Assembly (NCBI GenBank): GCA_944392525.1
Contig: CALXXB010000005.1
Span: 1 to 43,875 of the forward strand
Length of the DNA stretch: 43,875 bases
Direction: 5' to 3'
Source of the DNA: an uncultured Clostridia bacterium
GTDB lineage: Bacteria > Bacillota_A > Clostridia > TANB77 > CAG-508
This document shows positions 7,932 to 18,900 of this stretch, piece after piece. The stretch's first letter is position 1; every line of letters starts with the position of its first letter. Both the position numbers and the translations under genes were made by a program. The notes beneath the pieces were generated by a model. It worked only from the letters and a program-made list of their open reading frames with translations. It was not told the DNA's origin and searched no databases.

Positions 7932-10379
7932 TTAAGCTTGTTTTTTTCTAAATTTACATACTAAAACACTCATATCATCTTTTGCTACTCCATAGTTATT
8001 ATCAACTGCTTCTTCTAGTATTAGATTAGCTATTTTTTGTGTATTAGTTGTCTCTATATCTTCTAATAAATATTTAATCCATAATTCTTTATTTTTATAT
8101 TCTACATTTGAATCTAAGATTCCATCTGAGCAAAGTACTATTATTTCTCCTGACTCTATGTCTTTATCAAATGTTTGAATTTTACTTCCTTCTACTATTC
8201 CTGTTGGTAAAGAATTTGATTTTACCATTTGAACTCTTTTACCATGTTTTATATATGTTGGACATGCTGCGCTTTTTATAAATTCAACATTTCCTAAGTA
8301 TAAATCAACTATTGCTATATCTAAAGTTGCAAAACTTTCTTTATTTTGGTTAATTAATGCATTGTTTATTAAATCTAATGATATATTCTTATCAAATCCT
8401 GATAATAGCAAATTTTCTAACAATCTTAAAGCATTTGAGCTGCTCGTCTTTGCCTCTTTTCCACTTCCCATTCCATCACTTATTGCAACTAAATATTTTC
8501 CATCTTTTAATCTAATTGTTAAAGTACTATCTCCTGAAAGTTTGCTTTTTGATTTTGTCATACTTGCTGTTCCCATTGCCATCACATATTTATCATCTGA
8601 TAAAAAGCTTAGCTTCTTTCCTACTACTGCTTCTTCATTTAATACTATTTTTTCGTCTAACACTTTAGTAAGTATTTTTTCTATTGTTTCTAATTTAGCT
8701 GTTTCTAAATTTTCATTTAGATAAATTTCTATTATAAATCTATTTTCTTTTTTAATAACTATATCTTGAATTTCTATACCTTTTTGTTCTAATAGCTCTA
8801 TTATCTCTTGTTTTTCTTTTGCATACTTTTCTTCATTTACTATATCATCTTCTAACCCTTTTGCCATGCTCTCTATTGCTTTTGATACACCTTTTAATTG
8901 TTTTTCTACATTCTTCTTATTTTGAGCTATTTTTTTCTTCCAAATAAAGTCTGATTTAGCAACTTTATATGAAACATTTATTGTCCTTACTATTTGCATA
9001 ATATTTTCTTCTAAACGTTTACTTATATCTTTATCATCAAATCCTATTATATAACTATTACAATCTGCAAATATTTTTAATAAATCTTGCCTTGATATTT
9101 CTTGTTTATCAAGCAATAAATTAAATATTTTATCTACAATTTTACCATTTACATCTGCTATATCATCATATAACATATTATCTTTATATGGTTCTAAATT
9201 ATTTAACAATTCAGACACAAATATCTTTTTATTCTCTTCTTGTTCTTTATCTACTTCATCTTTTGTCGTTGGTTCTTCCTTATATGTTGTAGCCATTTGG
9301 TTTATCGCTTGAGATACATTGTTTAAACTTTCTGCAACTTCTTTACTCTTGTTTAAAGCTCTTTCACCTGTCATAGGTAAAAACTTTGAATTTCCTATGA
9401 ATTCTTCTAAGTCTATTTGTAGATTCTTTGGTACTAATAATAGTCCTATTGATGCAATTAATATTTCTTTAAAATGTATTAATTCTACTGTATATCCATT
9501 TGATACATATGCTAAAACTATATTACCTAAAGCAAATCCTATAACTACACCTATTTTTCCAAACCTATTTAGTATACCCGCAATCATTCCTGATATTGCA
9601 TATGCTGCTATCATTATCGGCTCATTATTACTTATAACACCTAAAGTTACTCCTATTGTTACTCCTGATGTTGTTCCTACTAATATTCCATTTTTCCATC
9701 CTAAAATCATTACAATTAATATACTAAATATATTTCTTATGCTAAACCCGTATATACTAGAATCTCCAAATGCCGCTACTGCTATTGCAAATAATAAACT
9801 TGCTCCTATTACTTCTTCTATTGAAAATGCCCTTTTTGTATAAAATTCTTGAACAACAGGTAATGAATTTACAAAGATTTTATAAAATACTAGAGCTATT
9901 ATTGATAATGTTATCGCACTTAGCACATCATATAATGTAAACACTGACATGAATACTTTTACTATTCCTATTATAAGCATAGAAATAAATACATTTTTCC
10001 CAATTTTTATTTTTTCGTTTCTTTCTTGTTCATTGTAACGTGGTTTTATTATAAATAATGTAGCTATCATTACAATAGCAGTTAGTAAATATTCTACTGC
10101 TCCTCCAACTCCAAATTTTATAAGATTACCAAGTAACGAAATCACAACTATCCCTAAGGCTGGAATAGAAAATGCTAAACAAGCTCCTAGCAAACTTATG
10201 CTAAATATTGAAAATTCTCCACCTAAAGATACGAATGATAACATAAATGCAATAAGATATATTACTATATTTTCTTTTGCAAACACATTTCCCAATATGT
10301 TAAATTTGTTTTTTCCTTCATTTTCCACTTCGCTTTTATTATTTAAATCTATTGTATCTTCACTCAAATTTTGAAACAT
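7932..10379 (-). CDS. spoIIE: Stage II sporulation protein E (membrane PP2C phosphatase)
   Basis: 815 residues from the ATG at 10379 (AGAGGTGG five bases upstream). The N-terminal third is a polytopic membrane domain with roughly ten segments (about residues 35-325). A helical linker follows, and then the PP2C-type Ser/Thr phosphatase domain (about 600-815), with the metal-binding aspartates in AISDGMGSGKEAKTSS and VLCSDGILDS. SpoIIE dephosphorylates the anti-anti-sigma factor SpoIIAA to activate sigma-F in the forespore, and interacts with FtsZ at the asymmetric septum. Length and domain order match the family. It is the clearest sign that this organism makes endospores. The upstream neighbour on the same strand is the surface-protein operon, closed off by a terminator. 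Confidence 0.96.
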   Translation of the reverse strand: MFQNLSEDTIDLNNKSEVENEGKNKFNILGNVFAKENIVIYLIAFMLSFVSLGGEFSIFSISLLGACLAFSIPALGIVVISLLGNLIKFGVGGAVEYLLTAIVMIATLFIIKPRYNEQERNEKIKIGKNVFISMLIIGIVKVFMSVFTLYDVLSAITLSIIALVFYKIFVNSLPVVQEFYTKRAFSIEEVIGASLLFAIAVAAFGDSSIYGFSIRNIFSILIVMILGWKNGILVGTTSGVTIGVTLGVISNNEPIMIAAYAISGMIAGILNRFGKIGVVIGFALGNIVLAYVSNGYTVELIHFKEILIASIGLLLVPKNLQIDLEEFIGNSKFLPMTGERALNKSKEVAESLNNVSQAINQMATTYKEEPTTKDEVDKEQEENKKIFVSELLNNLEPYKDNMLYDDIADVNGKIVDKIFNLLLDKQEISRQDLLKIFADCNSYIIGFDDKDISKRLEENIMQIVRTINVSYKVAKSDFIWKKKIAQNKKNVEKQLKGVSKAIESMAKGLEDDIVNEEKYAKEKQEIIELLEQKGIEIQDIVIKKENRFIIEIYLNENLETAKLETIEKILTKVLDEKIVLNEEAVVGKKLSFLSDDKYVMAMGTASMTKSKSKLSGDSTLTIRLKDGKYLVAISDGMGSGKEAKTSSSNALRLLENLLLSGFDKNISLDLINNALINQNKESFATLDIAIVDLYLGNVEFIKSAACPTYIKHGKRVQMVKSNSLPTGIVEGSKIQTFDKDIESGEIIVLCSDGILDSNVEYKNKELWIKYLLEDIETTNTQKIANLILEEAVDNNYGVAKDDMSVLVCKFRKKQA

Positions 10380-10409
10380 CCTTACCACCTCTTAATATTT
10401 GATAAGCTT

Positions 10410-10442
10410 ATTTTACTACTTGTCCTTTGTGGTTTTTGTCTT
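10410..10442 (-). promoter_or_regulatory. Candidate spoIIE promoter with 21-bp spacing
   Basis: On minus, AAGACA (10437-10442) and TAAAAT (10410-10415) are 21 bp apart, the wide spacing known for Spo0A-activated sigma-A promoters of spoIIE and spoIIG in Bacillus. The hexamers are only partial matches. TTGTC-containing sequences overlap the region on plus but do not form convincing Spo0A boxes. Confidence 0.35.
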
Positions 10443-10603
10443 TTCTAGTCTGTTAAACTAAAAAAGTTTTTTACAAATTTTTATATATACTTTTTATTTT
10501 TTTCATAATAATATAATATACGATTTTTATTTTATTACAGAATATCGAAAAAAGCAATATTTTAAAAAAAGGTTATTGGATTTTATCAAAATATTTTTCA
10601 CAT

Positions 10604-10641
10604 AAAAAACAGGATAAATATTTCTATCTATCCTGTTTTTT
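10604..10641 (-). terminator. Terminator of surface-protein operon 1
   Basis: AAAAAACAGGATA (10604-10616) pairs perfectly with TATCCTGTTTTTT (10629-10641) around a 12-nt loop, 23 bp after the stop of the last gene. It is near-symmetric, with a T-run on minus. Confidence 0.9.
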
Positions 10642-10664
10642 CATAATATAATTATTTAATTATA

Positions 10665-13600
10665 TTACTTAATTACTTTCTTTTTAATAAATACAATTCC
10701 TGCACCTAATATAACAAGTGTACTAACTCCTAGAATAATATATGGGACATAATTTCTGTCTTCACCAGTAGGACCTGTTACCGTAACATATACATTATCA
10801 TCGTCATATTCCTCTGTTGTGCTATCTCCTGGTACATAGTTACCTGGTATTGATTCTTCAATTACTTTATTCTTTAAGATATTAACCTCCATGTAGTTAT
10901 CAAGTGAGAAGTCATCTGCGTTATTTGATAATAATTTAGACACTTCCATCTCAGCTGTTACTGCTTCTCCAGGCTTCATACTTGCAAAAGCTTCTGTTTG
11001 TAATACTTGGTTATATCCTTGAATTACATCGAATGCTTCTTGTGATAAGTATCCTTCCTCAACTAATTCTTGTGTAATTTCTGCAAATGTCCAGTTTGTG
11101 TTAGCCGGATTATCTGGATCAAATTGTAAATCATTTGATAAGTAATCAAATAGTCTCGTTACAGTTGCTATCTTAAACTTATTCTCTTTGTCAGCTGGTA
11201 CAATTCCATAAATATAGTAATCTTCATCATTGTAATCAATCTCAGCTTTTGTATTGTCTACAGTTATTCCATATCTTATTGTTAATGTTGCACCTTGAAT
11301 TAATTCACTATCTAATTCAATTGCTACGTTTCCATCTGGTAAGAATCTTATATGTTTAAGTTCTCCTGTTCTAGGATCTCCTTCTATAACAACTTGTCCA
11401 TTAGCAAGAGTTACTTTAATATAGACAATCTCTTTACTTAAGTCAAGTGTTTGTATAGGTCTTCTTATAAGTCCTAAATCTACATGTTCAAACTCAATTC
11501 TGAAGTATTCTCCAAATTCACTTATGTGATTCAAATCTTCATCATAATCAAGTTCTACTTCAAATCCCCTTGATGCTGCCTCAATATTTTGCAACTGCGT
11601 ATCCTTATTTGTTACCATTCCATAGTTAATCTCATGTTCTGTAGTTCTATATTCTACTATATCGATTCTGTCTCCGTTTGTATTTATACCTACTTCATCT
11701 TTTGCATCTGATAATCTATTTTCATTATCTGTGCTGTCTTCTCTATACCAGAAATCGTTCATTGAAGTTGCTGCATTCTTGTCTCCACCTCTGTAGATTG
11801 TTGATTTGTAATCTAAAACTTCTATAGTATTTACTTCATTTCCATTTGTATCGTAAATTACACTATTATTTCCATATGTATAACGTATTAAATATTTTCC
11901 AGGTATTACACCAACAAATTCATAATATCCGTCGGCTCCCGTTGTGTAAGTTGCATCTACGATCGATGTATCCATCTTATATAGGCTTGCAACAGATAAA
12001 TCATTATTATCTAATACATTTACACTACTTAAATCAATGCCATCTCCAACACTTAATAAATCAACTTGAACGTTTCCTATTAAATTCTCACCATCTGTAA
12101 GTTTGCCATCACCTTTTCTTTCTTTGTCATATCCTGTTCCTGCAAGTAAATCTTCTCTTGCTGCATCTTCCCATACTGTTCCTGTGATTTTTCTACCTTC
12201 TCTAATAGTTACAACAAATGATGGTGCTGAATCCGTATCATCTTCATAAGTCTCTCTGTTAGTTGGTTCTGCTGTTTCTGGATTTGAGTCCTTATCTATA
12301 CCTGCATACTTTTCAGTGAATCCTTCATCAGCAAATGATGAATATGAAGTTATTTCCGTTACAGAATTTAGCGTTATATCTTGATTTAATACTGTATTTA
12401 TAGCTTCATTTTGTAATTGATAGTTTATATAATATAAGTTTTCAGATTGTGGTCTATTTTGTGAGTTAACATCGATATATACTCTCCTATATCCATTCTG
12501 GCTATATGAATTATCTACAGTATAATTTACATTATTACCATTTGCGTCCTGAATACTACTTATATCATATCTTGCATCAAAGTAGTTTACAATTTGATTT
12601 GTTCTTGTATATACATTTGTAGCTTCATTTCTAATAGATATTTTGTATCTAATATTCATTTGTAATGAATTTGGATTATTTACGTTATATGACACATCTG
12701 AAGAGAATATCTCTCTTGTATATGATGCACTTCCATATTCGTTTCCAAACTTAACAGCCATATTAAATCCACTATCTTCTAAACTTGTATTTTCAAACCT
12801 TTGATCATATCTATAAGTATGTGTATATCCATTTAGTGATATAGTAGCTTGTTCAATATCTTCTATAACAGCTAAATCTGGCATCTCTCTTTCATATACA
12901 CCTAAGTTTATATATGGTATTTCGTCAATACTTTGACTATATATTGAATCTATTGTAATTGCTGTTTGTCCAAGTAATGCATTTGGTGTTGCATCTTTTG
13001 TATTTGCAGTAATTAAATATTGTTCGTCAATTCCTGCAATTGGATATTTTTGTCCATCATATCCATATAAGTATTCTCCACCATAATTTAATGTACTTAC
13101 ATAATCAGCAAAGTCATAATTTAATCTATAAACACTATGGCCACTACTATTTTGTGATTCATCATTTACGATTGTAGCATAATTCTCATTGAACTGTGGT
13201 CTTAATTGGTCATCTGTTGCTTTACTTCCGTTATCCTTATCAGCATGTATTTCAACAGATTTATAACACATACCATTATATTCAAACTCCATATATGCTC
13301 CATCTATATCTTCGATTTTTATCTTCTTTGCTGATGGATCTCTTAAGTAATCACCAAAAATGTAAGCTCCTTCTTCTTGCTGTCCATTTGAATTTGTTAT
13401 TGTTCCTGTTGTTCTAGTATCAAGAATTGTTCCATCTGCTTTTTTAAGTGTTACTTTTACGTTTGCTAATCTCTTATCTTCGTTATCATATTCAGTATCT
13501 TTCCATAAATAGTTTCTTTGAGAATCTTTATCAAAAATCATATCTTCCCAAACATATCCACTTAATTTAATATATACTCTTTTATTTTTAACAGTTAAAA

Positions 13601-15944
13601 TATCGAATATATCGTCATTTGTTCCTGCGTTTACTCCTGTATTTATCGAAGTTTGTCTAATTACATTTATAAGTGATGTATTTCCTGTTCCGTTTCCCAT
13701 ATCACTTTCCCAACTTATAATAGCATCTAGATCAAGTCCATTTGCTTCAGCATCATTTAGTTCGTATCCAAAATTATTTCCAATAGACAACTCAACTATT
13801 TCATATTTTCCTATTAATAAGTCATAAATTCTTATTACACCGTTTTCATCTGTCTTAAATTCAGTAGCTTCATTTATATTAGATGTTGTTTCTAACCCAC
13901 CTAAATTTATAGTTCCAGTTACTTCTTTTTGAACATTTCCATCATTATCATAAGCTATGATGTATCCTTCATCATTTCTCAATTTAAATGATACACCTGG
14001 TAATGGGTGACTTTCGTTATCCATATCTATTTTTTCTATTTTAAAGTTACCTGTTTGTTTCTCATTTTTTACTGTTACTACTGTTCCTTCTTCCACATGT
14101 TTAAATTGAACATTATCTGGTATAAGTGTATATCCATAATTTGGGTTGTTAATTTCTATAGTCTCATAATTACCAACATCTAATCCTGTTATAACTATTG
14201 TTCCATTTTGAGAATTAGTTACAAAGGTTGTAGCTTCACTTTCATTTTCTGTATATGCACTAAATGGGTCTGTAATATCATAAACACCATCTGATACCTT
14301 ATTTGCAATTACATAACGCCTTGTATCAGTATTTCTTATTTTGAATTCTACATTTCCTAATTTTGTATTATAATCATCCTTATCAACTTTCTCAACTGTT
14401 AATTTTCCTCTTTTTCTATAATCCTTTATTGTTATTTTGGTTACTTTATTATCTTCACCTTTTAATTCTACTTTTATAGGTCCTACTACATTTTGATTTA
14501 TTGATATGTCTGTTACTCCACCTGTTCCTATTTGCTGTGTCGCACTTATAATTTCCGTACTATAGTTAGTTAGACCATCATCAACCTCTTCTATATAATA
14601 TTGATATTCAATTGATATATTGTCAATTGTTACCGTTCCATTATCAGAAGTATGAATTATAGTTGCATTACTTTCATTTGCATCATATGATGTTGATGAT
14701 TCAATTGGTATTGTAGTTTGTCCACTTATTGAATTTTGATCATTGATTCTTAGGTATTTTTTCTCTGAACCATTCATATAATATATTTTAAATGCAAAAT
14801 CTTTGACATTTTCGTAATCTTCTATTCCTGTATATGCACCAATTTTCTTAACTGTTATTTTTCCTAAGTTGTTTTTAGCAGTAAAATCCACTTCACTATT
14901 TGATGGTTGTGTTGGATTTGGAAATCCTTTAAATATTGCTACACCTTGACTGCTATCAGCGCCTATAAAAATCATTCTAGCTCTTATAAATCCTTTAGTA
15001 ACTACTCCTGTATTAGGATCTACAATATCTCCTCCACCTGCTGAACCTGAAGCAGTAATTTTCACTTTAACTTCTAAGCTTGTTAATACAGAATCTGTTA
15101 CAATATAGAATGAATTTCCGTTTGTAGGAATTCCTGAAATATTGTTAATAGTTCCGCCTACTGAGTTTGCAAACCCAGAAACATTTGGATTACTATTTCC
15201 ATCTGTAATAGTTACCCCGCTTATTGTTCCTGCTGTAGTTATTGAAAATGGTCCTATATAACTATATGTTTTCCCGTCTAGTTCTGTTGTCTTTACTTCT
15301 TGTTTTTCTGAATTATTTGATATTATATCTGAACTTGAGGCTGTTGTTTCACTACTAGCATATCTATCAGCATAACTTAAAATTGTCGCTCCTACTCTTC
15401 CTGATTGTGTAAGATATGTACTCTCCTGTTTGTTAGCAAAAGGCCCTATCAAGTCATATAAATTTGTTGAGTTAAAGAAATTATATAAAGCATTTCTTGG
15501 TCCATTATTTTTACTGCCTGATGAAGCAGTTGTTCCTGTACCTGGTTGTACTGTTGCTGCATAACATAAGTATGCTAATTTCTTGGCATTATATGTATTT
15601 CCTCCACTTATTGTTCCTTGTCCAAAAATTTGGCTTGTAAATGTTCCATTACCATTAATATCTATTATACTTTTAATTGAAATACCATGACCACCAAGTC
15701 CTGTATTTTTTCTTTCTGTAAGACATATCCACTGTGTTTTACTTTTTACTCCATTTTGTGTCACAAAAGCATGCCCTACTCCTACATTCCAGAAGTCATT
15801 GTTAGTATCTCCAGATGCCGCAAAGTCTGCCATAGCTCCTATATCAGTAGTAATAGCAAAAACATATCCTGCACCAATCAATATTAGCACTATTGCTATA
15901 ATTACAGAAAATATATACAATCGTTTTTTACTCTTTTCTTTCAT
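10665..15944 (-). CDS. Giant surface adhesin A: degenerate thioester-like head, SpaA and SdrD_B domains
   Basis: 1759 residues, secreted. A membrane/signal segment lies at residues 9-30. Residues about 45-200 look like a thioester (TQXA-type) head: Cys74 in WICLTER aligns with the reactive Cys of the paralogue at 21668-25594, but its Gln position is Arg150 (GPRNALYNFF). Three SpaA/Cna-B-like domains follow (about 360-510, 513-628 and 632-788), with Lys/Glu/Asn sets K519-E597-N627 and K638-E718-N787, and K366 or K367 with E452/E453 and D508. SdrD_B-like domains start near 793 (KLSGYVWEDMIFD) and 1251 (KITGTVWEDAARED), separated by beta-rich, DUF11-like sequence. The tail is TVTGPTGEDRNYV, a hydrophobic segment (about 1733-1752) and IKKKVIK, resembling a non-canonical sortase signal. 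It is the second gene of its operon, 24 bp after the previous stop, with AAAGGAGGGG. Adhesion is inferred from architecture. Confidence 0.85.
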   Translation of the reverse strand: MKEKSKKRLYIFSVIIAIVLILIGAGYVFAITTDIGAMADFAASGDTNNDFWNVGVGHAFVTQNGVKSKTQWICLTERKNTGLGGHGISIKSIIDINGNGTFTSQIFGQGTISGGNTYNAKKLAYLCYAATVQPGTGTTASSGSKNNGPRNALYNFFNSTNLYDLIGPFANKQESTYLTQSGRVGATILSYADRYASSETTASSSDIISNNSEKQEVKTTELDGKTYSYIGPFSITTAGTISGVTITDGNSNPNVSGFANSVGGTINNISGIPTNGNSFYIVTDSVLTSLEVKVKITASGSAGGGDIVDPNTGVVTKGFIRARMIFIGADSSQGVAIFKGFPNPTQPSNSEVDFTAKNNLGKITVKKIGAYTGIEDYENVKDFAFKIYYMNGSEKKYLRINDQNSISGQTTIPIESSTSYDANESNATIIHTSDNGTVTIDNISIEYQYYIEEVDDGLTNYSTEIISATQQIGTGGVTDISINQNVVGPIKVELKGEDNKVTKITIKDYRKRGKLTVEKVDKDDYNTKLGNVEFKIRNTDTRRYVIANKVSDGVYDITDPFSAYTENESEATTFVTNSQNGTIVITGLDVGNYETIEINNPNYGYTLIPDNVQFKHVEEGTVVTVKNEKQTGNFKIEKIDMDNESHPLPGVSFKLRNDEGYIIAYDNDGNVQKEVTGTINLGGLETTSNINEATEFKTDENGVIRIYDLLIGKYEIVELSIGNNFGYELNDAEANGLDLDAIISWESDMGNGTGNTSLINVIRQTSINTGVNAGTNDDIFDILTVKNKRVYIKLSGYVWEDMIFDKDSQRNYLWKDTEYDNEDKRLANVKVTLKKADGTILDTRTTGTITNSNGQQEEGAYIFGDYLRDPSAKKIKIEDIDGAYMEFEYNGMCYKSVEIHADKDNGSKATDDQLRPQFNENYATIVNDESQNSSGHSVYRLNYDFADYVSTLNYGGEYLYGYDGQKYPIAGIDEQYLITANTKDATPNALLGQTAITIDSIYSQSIDEIPYINLGVYEREMPDLAVIEDIEQATISLNGYTHTYRYDQRFENTSLEDSGFNMAVKFGNEYGSASYTREIFSSDVSYNVNNPNSLQMNIRYKISIRNEATNVYTRTNQIVNYFDARYDISSIQDANGNNVNYTVDNSYSQNGYRRVYIDVNSQNRPQSENLYYINYQLQNEAINTVLNQDITLNSVTEITSYSSFADEGFTEKYAGIDKDSNPETAEPTNRETYEDDTDSAPSFVVTIREGRKITGTVWEDAAREDLLAGTGYDKERKGDGKLTDGENLIGNVQVDLLSVGDGIDLSSVNVLDNNDLSVASLYKMDTSIVDATYTTGADGYYEFVGVIPGKYLIRYTYGNNSVIYDTNGNEVNTIEVLDYKSTIYRGGDKNAATSMNDFWYREDSTDNENRLSDAKDEVGINTNGDRIDIVEYRTTEHEINYGMVTNKDTQLQNIEAASRGFEVELDYDEDLNHISEFGEYFRIEFEHVDLGLIRRPIQTLDLSKEIVYIKVTLANGQVVIEGDPRTGELKHIRFLPDGNVAIELDSELIQGATLTIRYGITVDNTKAEIDYNDEDYYIYGIVPADKENKFKIATVTRLFDYLSNDLQFDPDNPANTNWTFAEITQELVEEGYLSQEAFDVIQGYNQVLQTEAFASMKPGEAVTAEMEVSKLLSNNADDFSLDNYMEVNILKNKVIEESIPGNYVPGDSTTEEYDDDNVYVTVTGPTGEDRNYVPYIILGVSTLVILGAGIVFIKKKVIK

Positions 15945-15968
15945 TAACTCTACTTCCCCTCCTTTCCT

Positions 15969-18900
15969 TTAAAATTCTTCTTTATCTTTCTTTAATACTT
16001 TTTTGTTTATTACAAAAATACCTGCTGCTAATATTGCTAATGATGCAAATGTGATTACTATAAACATTACTACTCCACCTGTAGCAATACCTATAATTAA
16101 TTCAGTTCTTGAATAATCATCTTCTGAAGCATTGTTATTTCCTGGTGTTGAATCTATATCGTTTACTCCTTGTGTATTTGACGCTTGAGCAATTTCAGCA
16201 ACATTTATAACTGTTCCTGTGTTGTCTTCATTCATTGTTTTTACTAATACCAATTCGACTGTTTTTTCTTCTCCTGGTGCTATCGGTGTATTAGATAAAC
16301 TATTATTTTGTAAATTATCATTTGATTGATACCAATCTGGATTTAACTCAGAACTGAAGCTTAAATCAGAAGGTATATAATCAACTATATTTTGAACATA
16401 TCCAGGAATTTCACCTGTATTAGTTATCTTAATTCTATATGTTATAATTACTGTTGCGTTATTTATTTCTTTAGAATGTATCTCAAGTCTTGCTAGAGAT
16501 TGATCCCCATAACCATATTGAGTTGTACCTTTGTTAGTTTGTACTGTAGCTTCACTTATGTATTTGTCCAATTGTAAGTCAAATACTGAAGCTTCAACTA
16601 AACCAATATCTATATTTGTAATATCTGATGATACATTAATTGTATCTGTAGCACCTACTGTAGCAGATATTCCATCTATCGTCATATTTTTACTTATAAC
16701 ATCTGAATTTTGAGTATCTTCAACTCCTGATTTTTTATATTCTGTAAGTGAATATTTATTTGAGTCATATCCAAATACTAATATATAACTTCCTTGAGGC
16801 ACGTCCAATTCATAACGTCCATTTGAACCTGTTGTGGTATTTGCACTTTCTAAAGATTCTCCTGTATTTGTATCTATTGCTCTTACTGATACTCCTGATA
16901 ATGTTGCTTCTGAAACATCTCTTCTTCCGTCTTTATTACTATCAATCCATGCCGTACCAGTTATAGTATATTTTGTACCTAAACTTGGATTATCTGTTCC
17001 TGGATTATCTATTCCTGGGTCATCTGTTCCTGGGTTATCTGTTCCTGGATTGTCAGGATCTTCTGGACCCGGATTTTCTTCTTCCGACAACTTATATACT
17101 ATACTATTTGATGTAGTATCTCCCATTACTGTTGAAACTGTTAAATTATTAACTATTTCATTATTAGGGACTCTACTTATATCAATATATCCTTCTAATT
17201 CTAATTGTGTTGTTTTTCCTGCAGCTATCTTGTGGCCTTCTACATATACATCTCCAAGTTCTAGAGACTCTCCATCAAGTGTTATTGATTCTACCTCAAA
17301 TCCTTTTGGAATATAATCATAGAAGGTAGTTGAAATCTCACGATTTGTTAAGTTTTTAATCAAGAATGTATATCTAATTTCTTGTCCATCTTCTAGTATT
17401 GAATTATTTTCAGGATTTCCTATTTGTGTTACTTCAATCCATTTTTCTTCTACATCTTTTGATTGCATACTAAAATCTTTGCTTGTCTCTGTTTCATAAT
17501 TCCATTCATACTTATAAGGACCTTCTTCAGCTAACTTACCATATGACATACTAACTGTATTTGTAACTGTTTCTTCTGTTATCTTTTCAGCATCTATTTC
17601 AATTGTTATAACTATTTCTAAGCTTGTATTTCCCGATAACAGTTTTTCTCCTGTTAGTATATTATTTTGTATACAAAATGATTCATCTTCTTCTGTAGGA
17701 ACTTCATTTGTTATATCGATTTGTTCTTCACTGCCTTGATACCTTACTATCGCTCTTTTGGCTGAGAATCCTTCTGGTAAATTATCTGTAACCTCAAACA
17801 TTAAATCTTCTGACTCTTTATTTTCTAAGGTAATTGTTAAGTCAAATGTATCTTCGTCCCCTAACTTCTGATTTTCGCTAAGATTAGAAGTTTGACTTAC
17901 TGCTACATTTCTTTGTTGATTGTGTACTTTTATTGTAGCCATATTTGAAACATATGTATTTGTAGCTGATACTTCATACATAAATGATATATCTTTTTCT
18001 TTTTCTTGGAAGTTATTTATTTGAACATATAGTTCCATTTTTGTAATTTCTTCAGCTTCCATATTTGGAATTTCAAAAGTTAATACATTATTATTTTTAT
18101 CATATACAATATTTTTTATTTTACCTATTATATTTCCTTTACTTTCTCCAGCTACTGTTGTTGATTCCCAAACCAAATCTGTTTCACTGTTACAATAAAC
18201 ACCATCTGGTAATTTTATAGAACCTTTTACGTTGTTTAAAGCATTTCCTGAAATATTCTCAACAGCTAAATTCATATGTACATTCATTCCTAAGTTTATT
18301 GTTTCTTCTTCGAAGAATGAACTTGATATTGTTAATTTTAATTCCGCTGAATTTACAGTATTCTTTATTGTACTAACATTTATCTCTTCCATATCATCTG
18401 CAGTTATTACTATATTTCCGTAAGTTTCTTGTCCTTCTACCTCTGAAGCTACTACTTCATAATATAATATTACACTATCTCCGTTAGCAATAGTATCAAT
18501 AGTATTAAAAGACTTTTCATTTGTATCTAATTCTCCATACATATGATAAGTTTTAATTGAGTCTTCTCCAACAGCTGGATCCATAACTTCATATGCAATT
18601 AAATCATATATATTACCATTTGTTTGAGTTGCCTTAATATTTACGTTATTTAGGTCTGAACCGGTATTATTTGTCACCTGCATTGTGTATCTAATCTTTT
18701 GACCTTCGTATACAGCTTGTCCATCTTGTAGTTCATTTCCACCAGATACTGTAGATATTGCAATTCCAACATCATTTGCTTGTCTTGATACAGTATTTGC
18801 TAAAGCTAATATATTATTTGTAATAACTTCTTCTGTTTTGGCTCCTATTGTAGAAGTTTGCGTATTTATACTTCCTAAATATGTATAAGTTACATCTGTT

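Noticed and set aside
16834..17316. 160-codon open frame on plus inside stalk gene B
   Set aside because: It is the antisense of the Pro/Gly repeat linker and flanking domain, with no ribosome site. Low-complexity coding DNA often leaves an open antisense frame.
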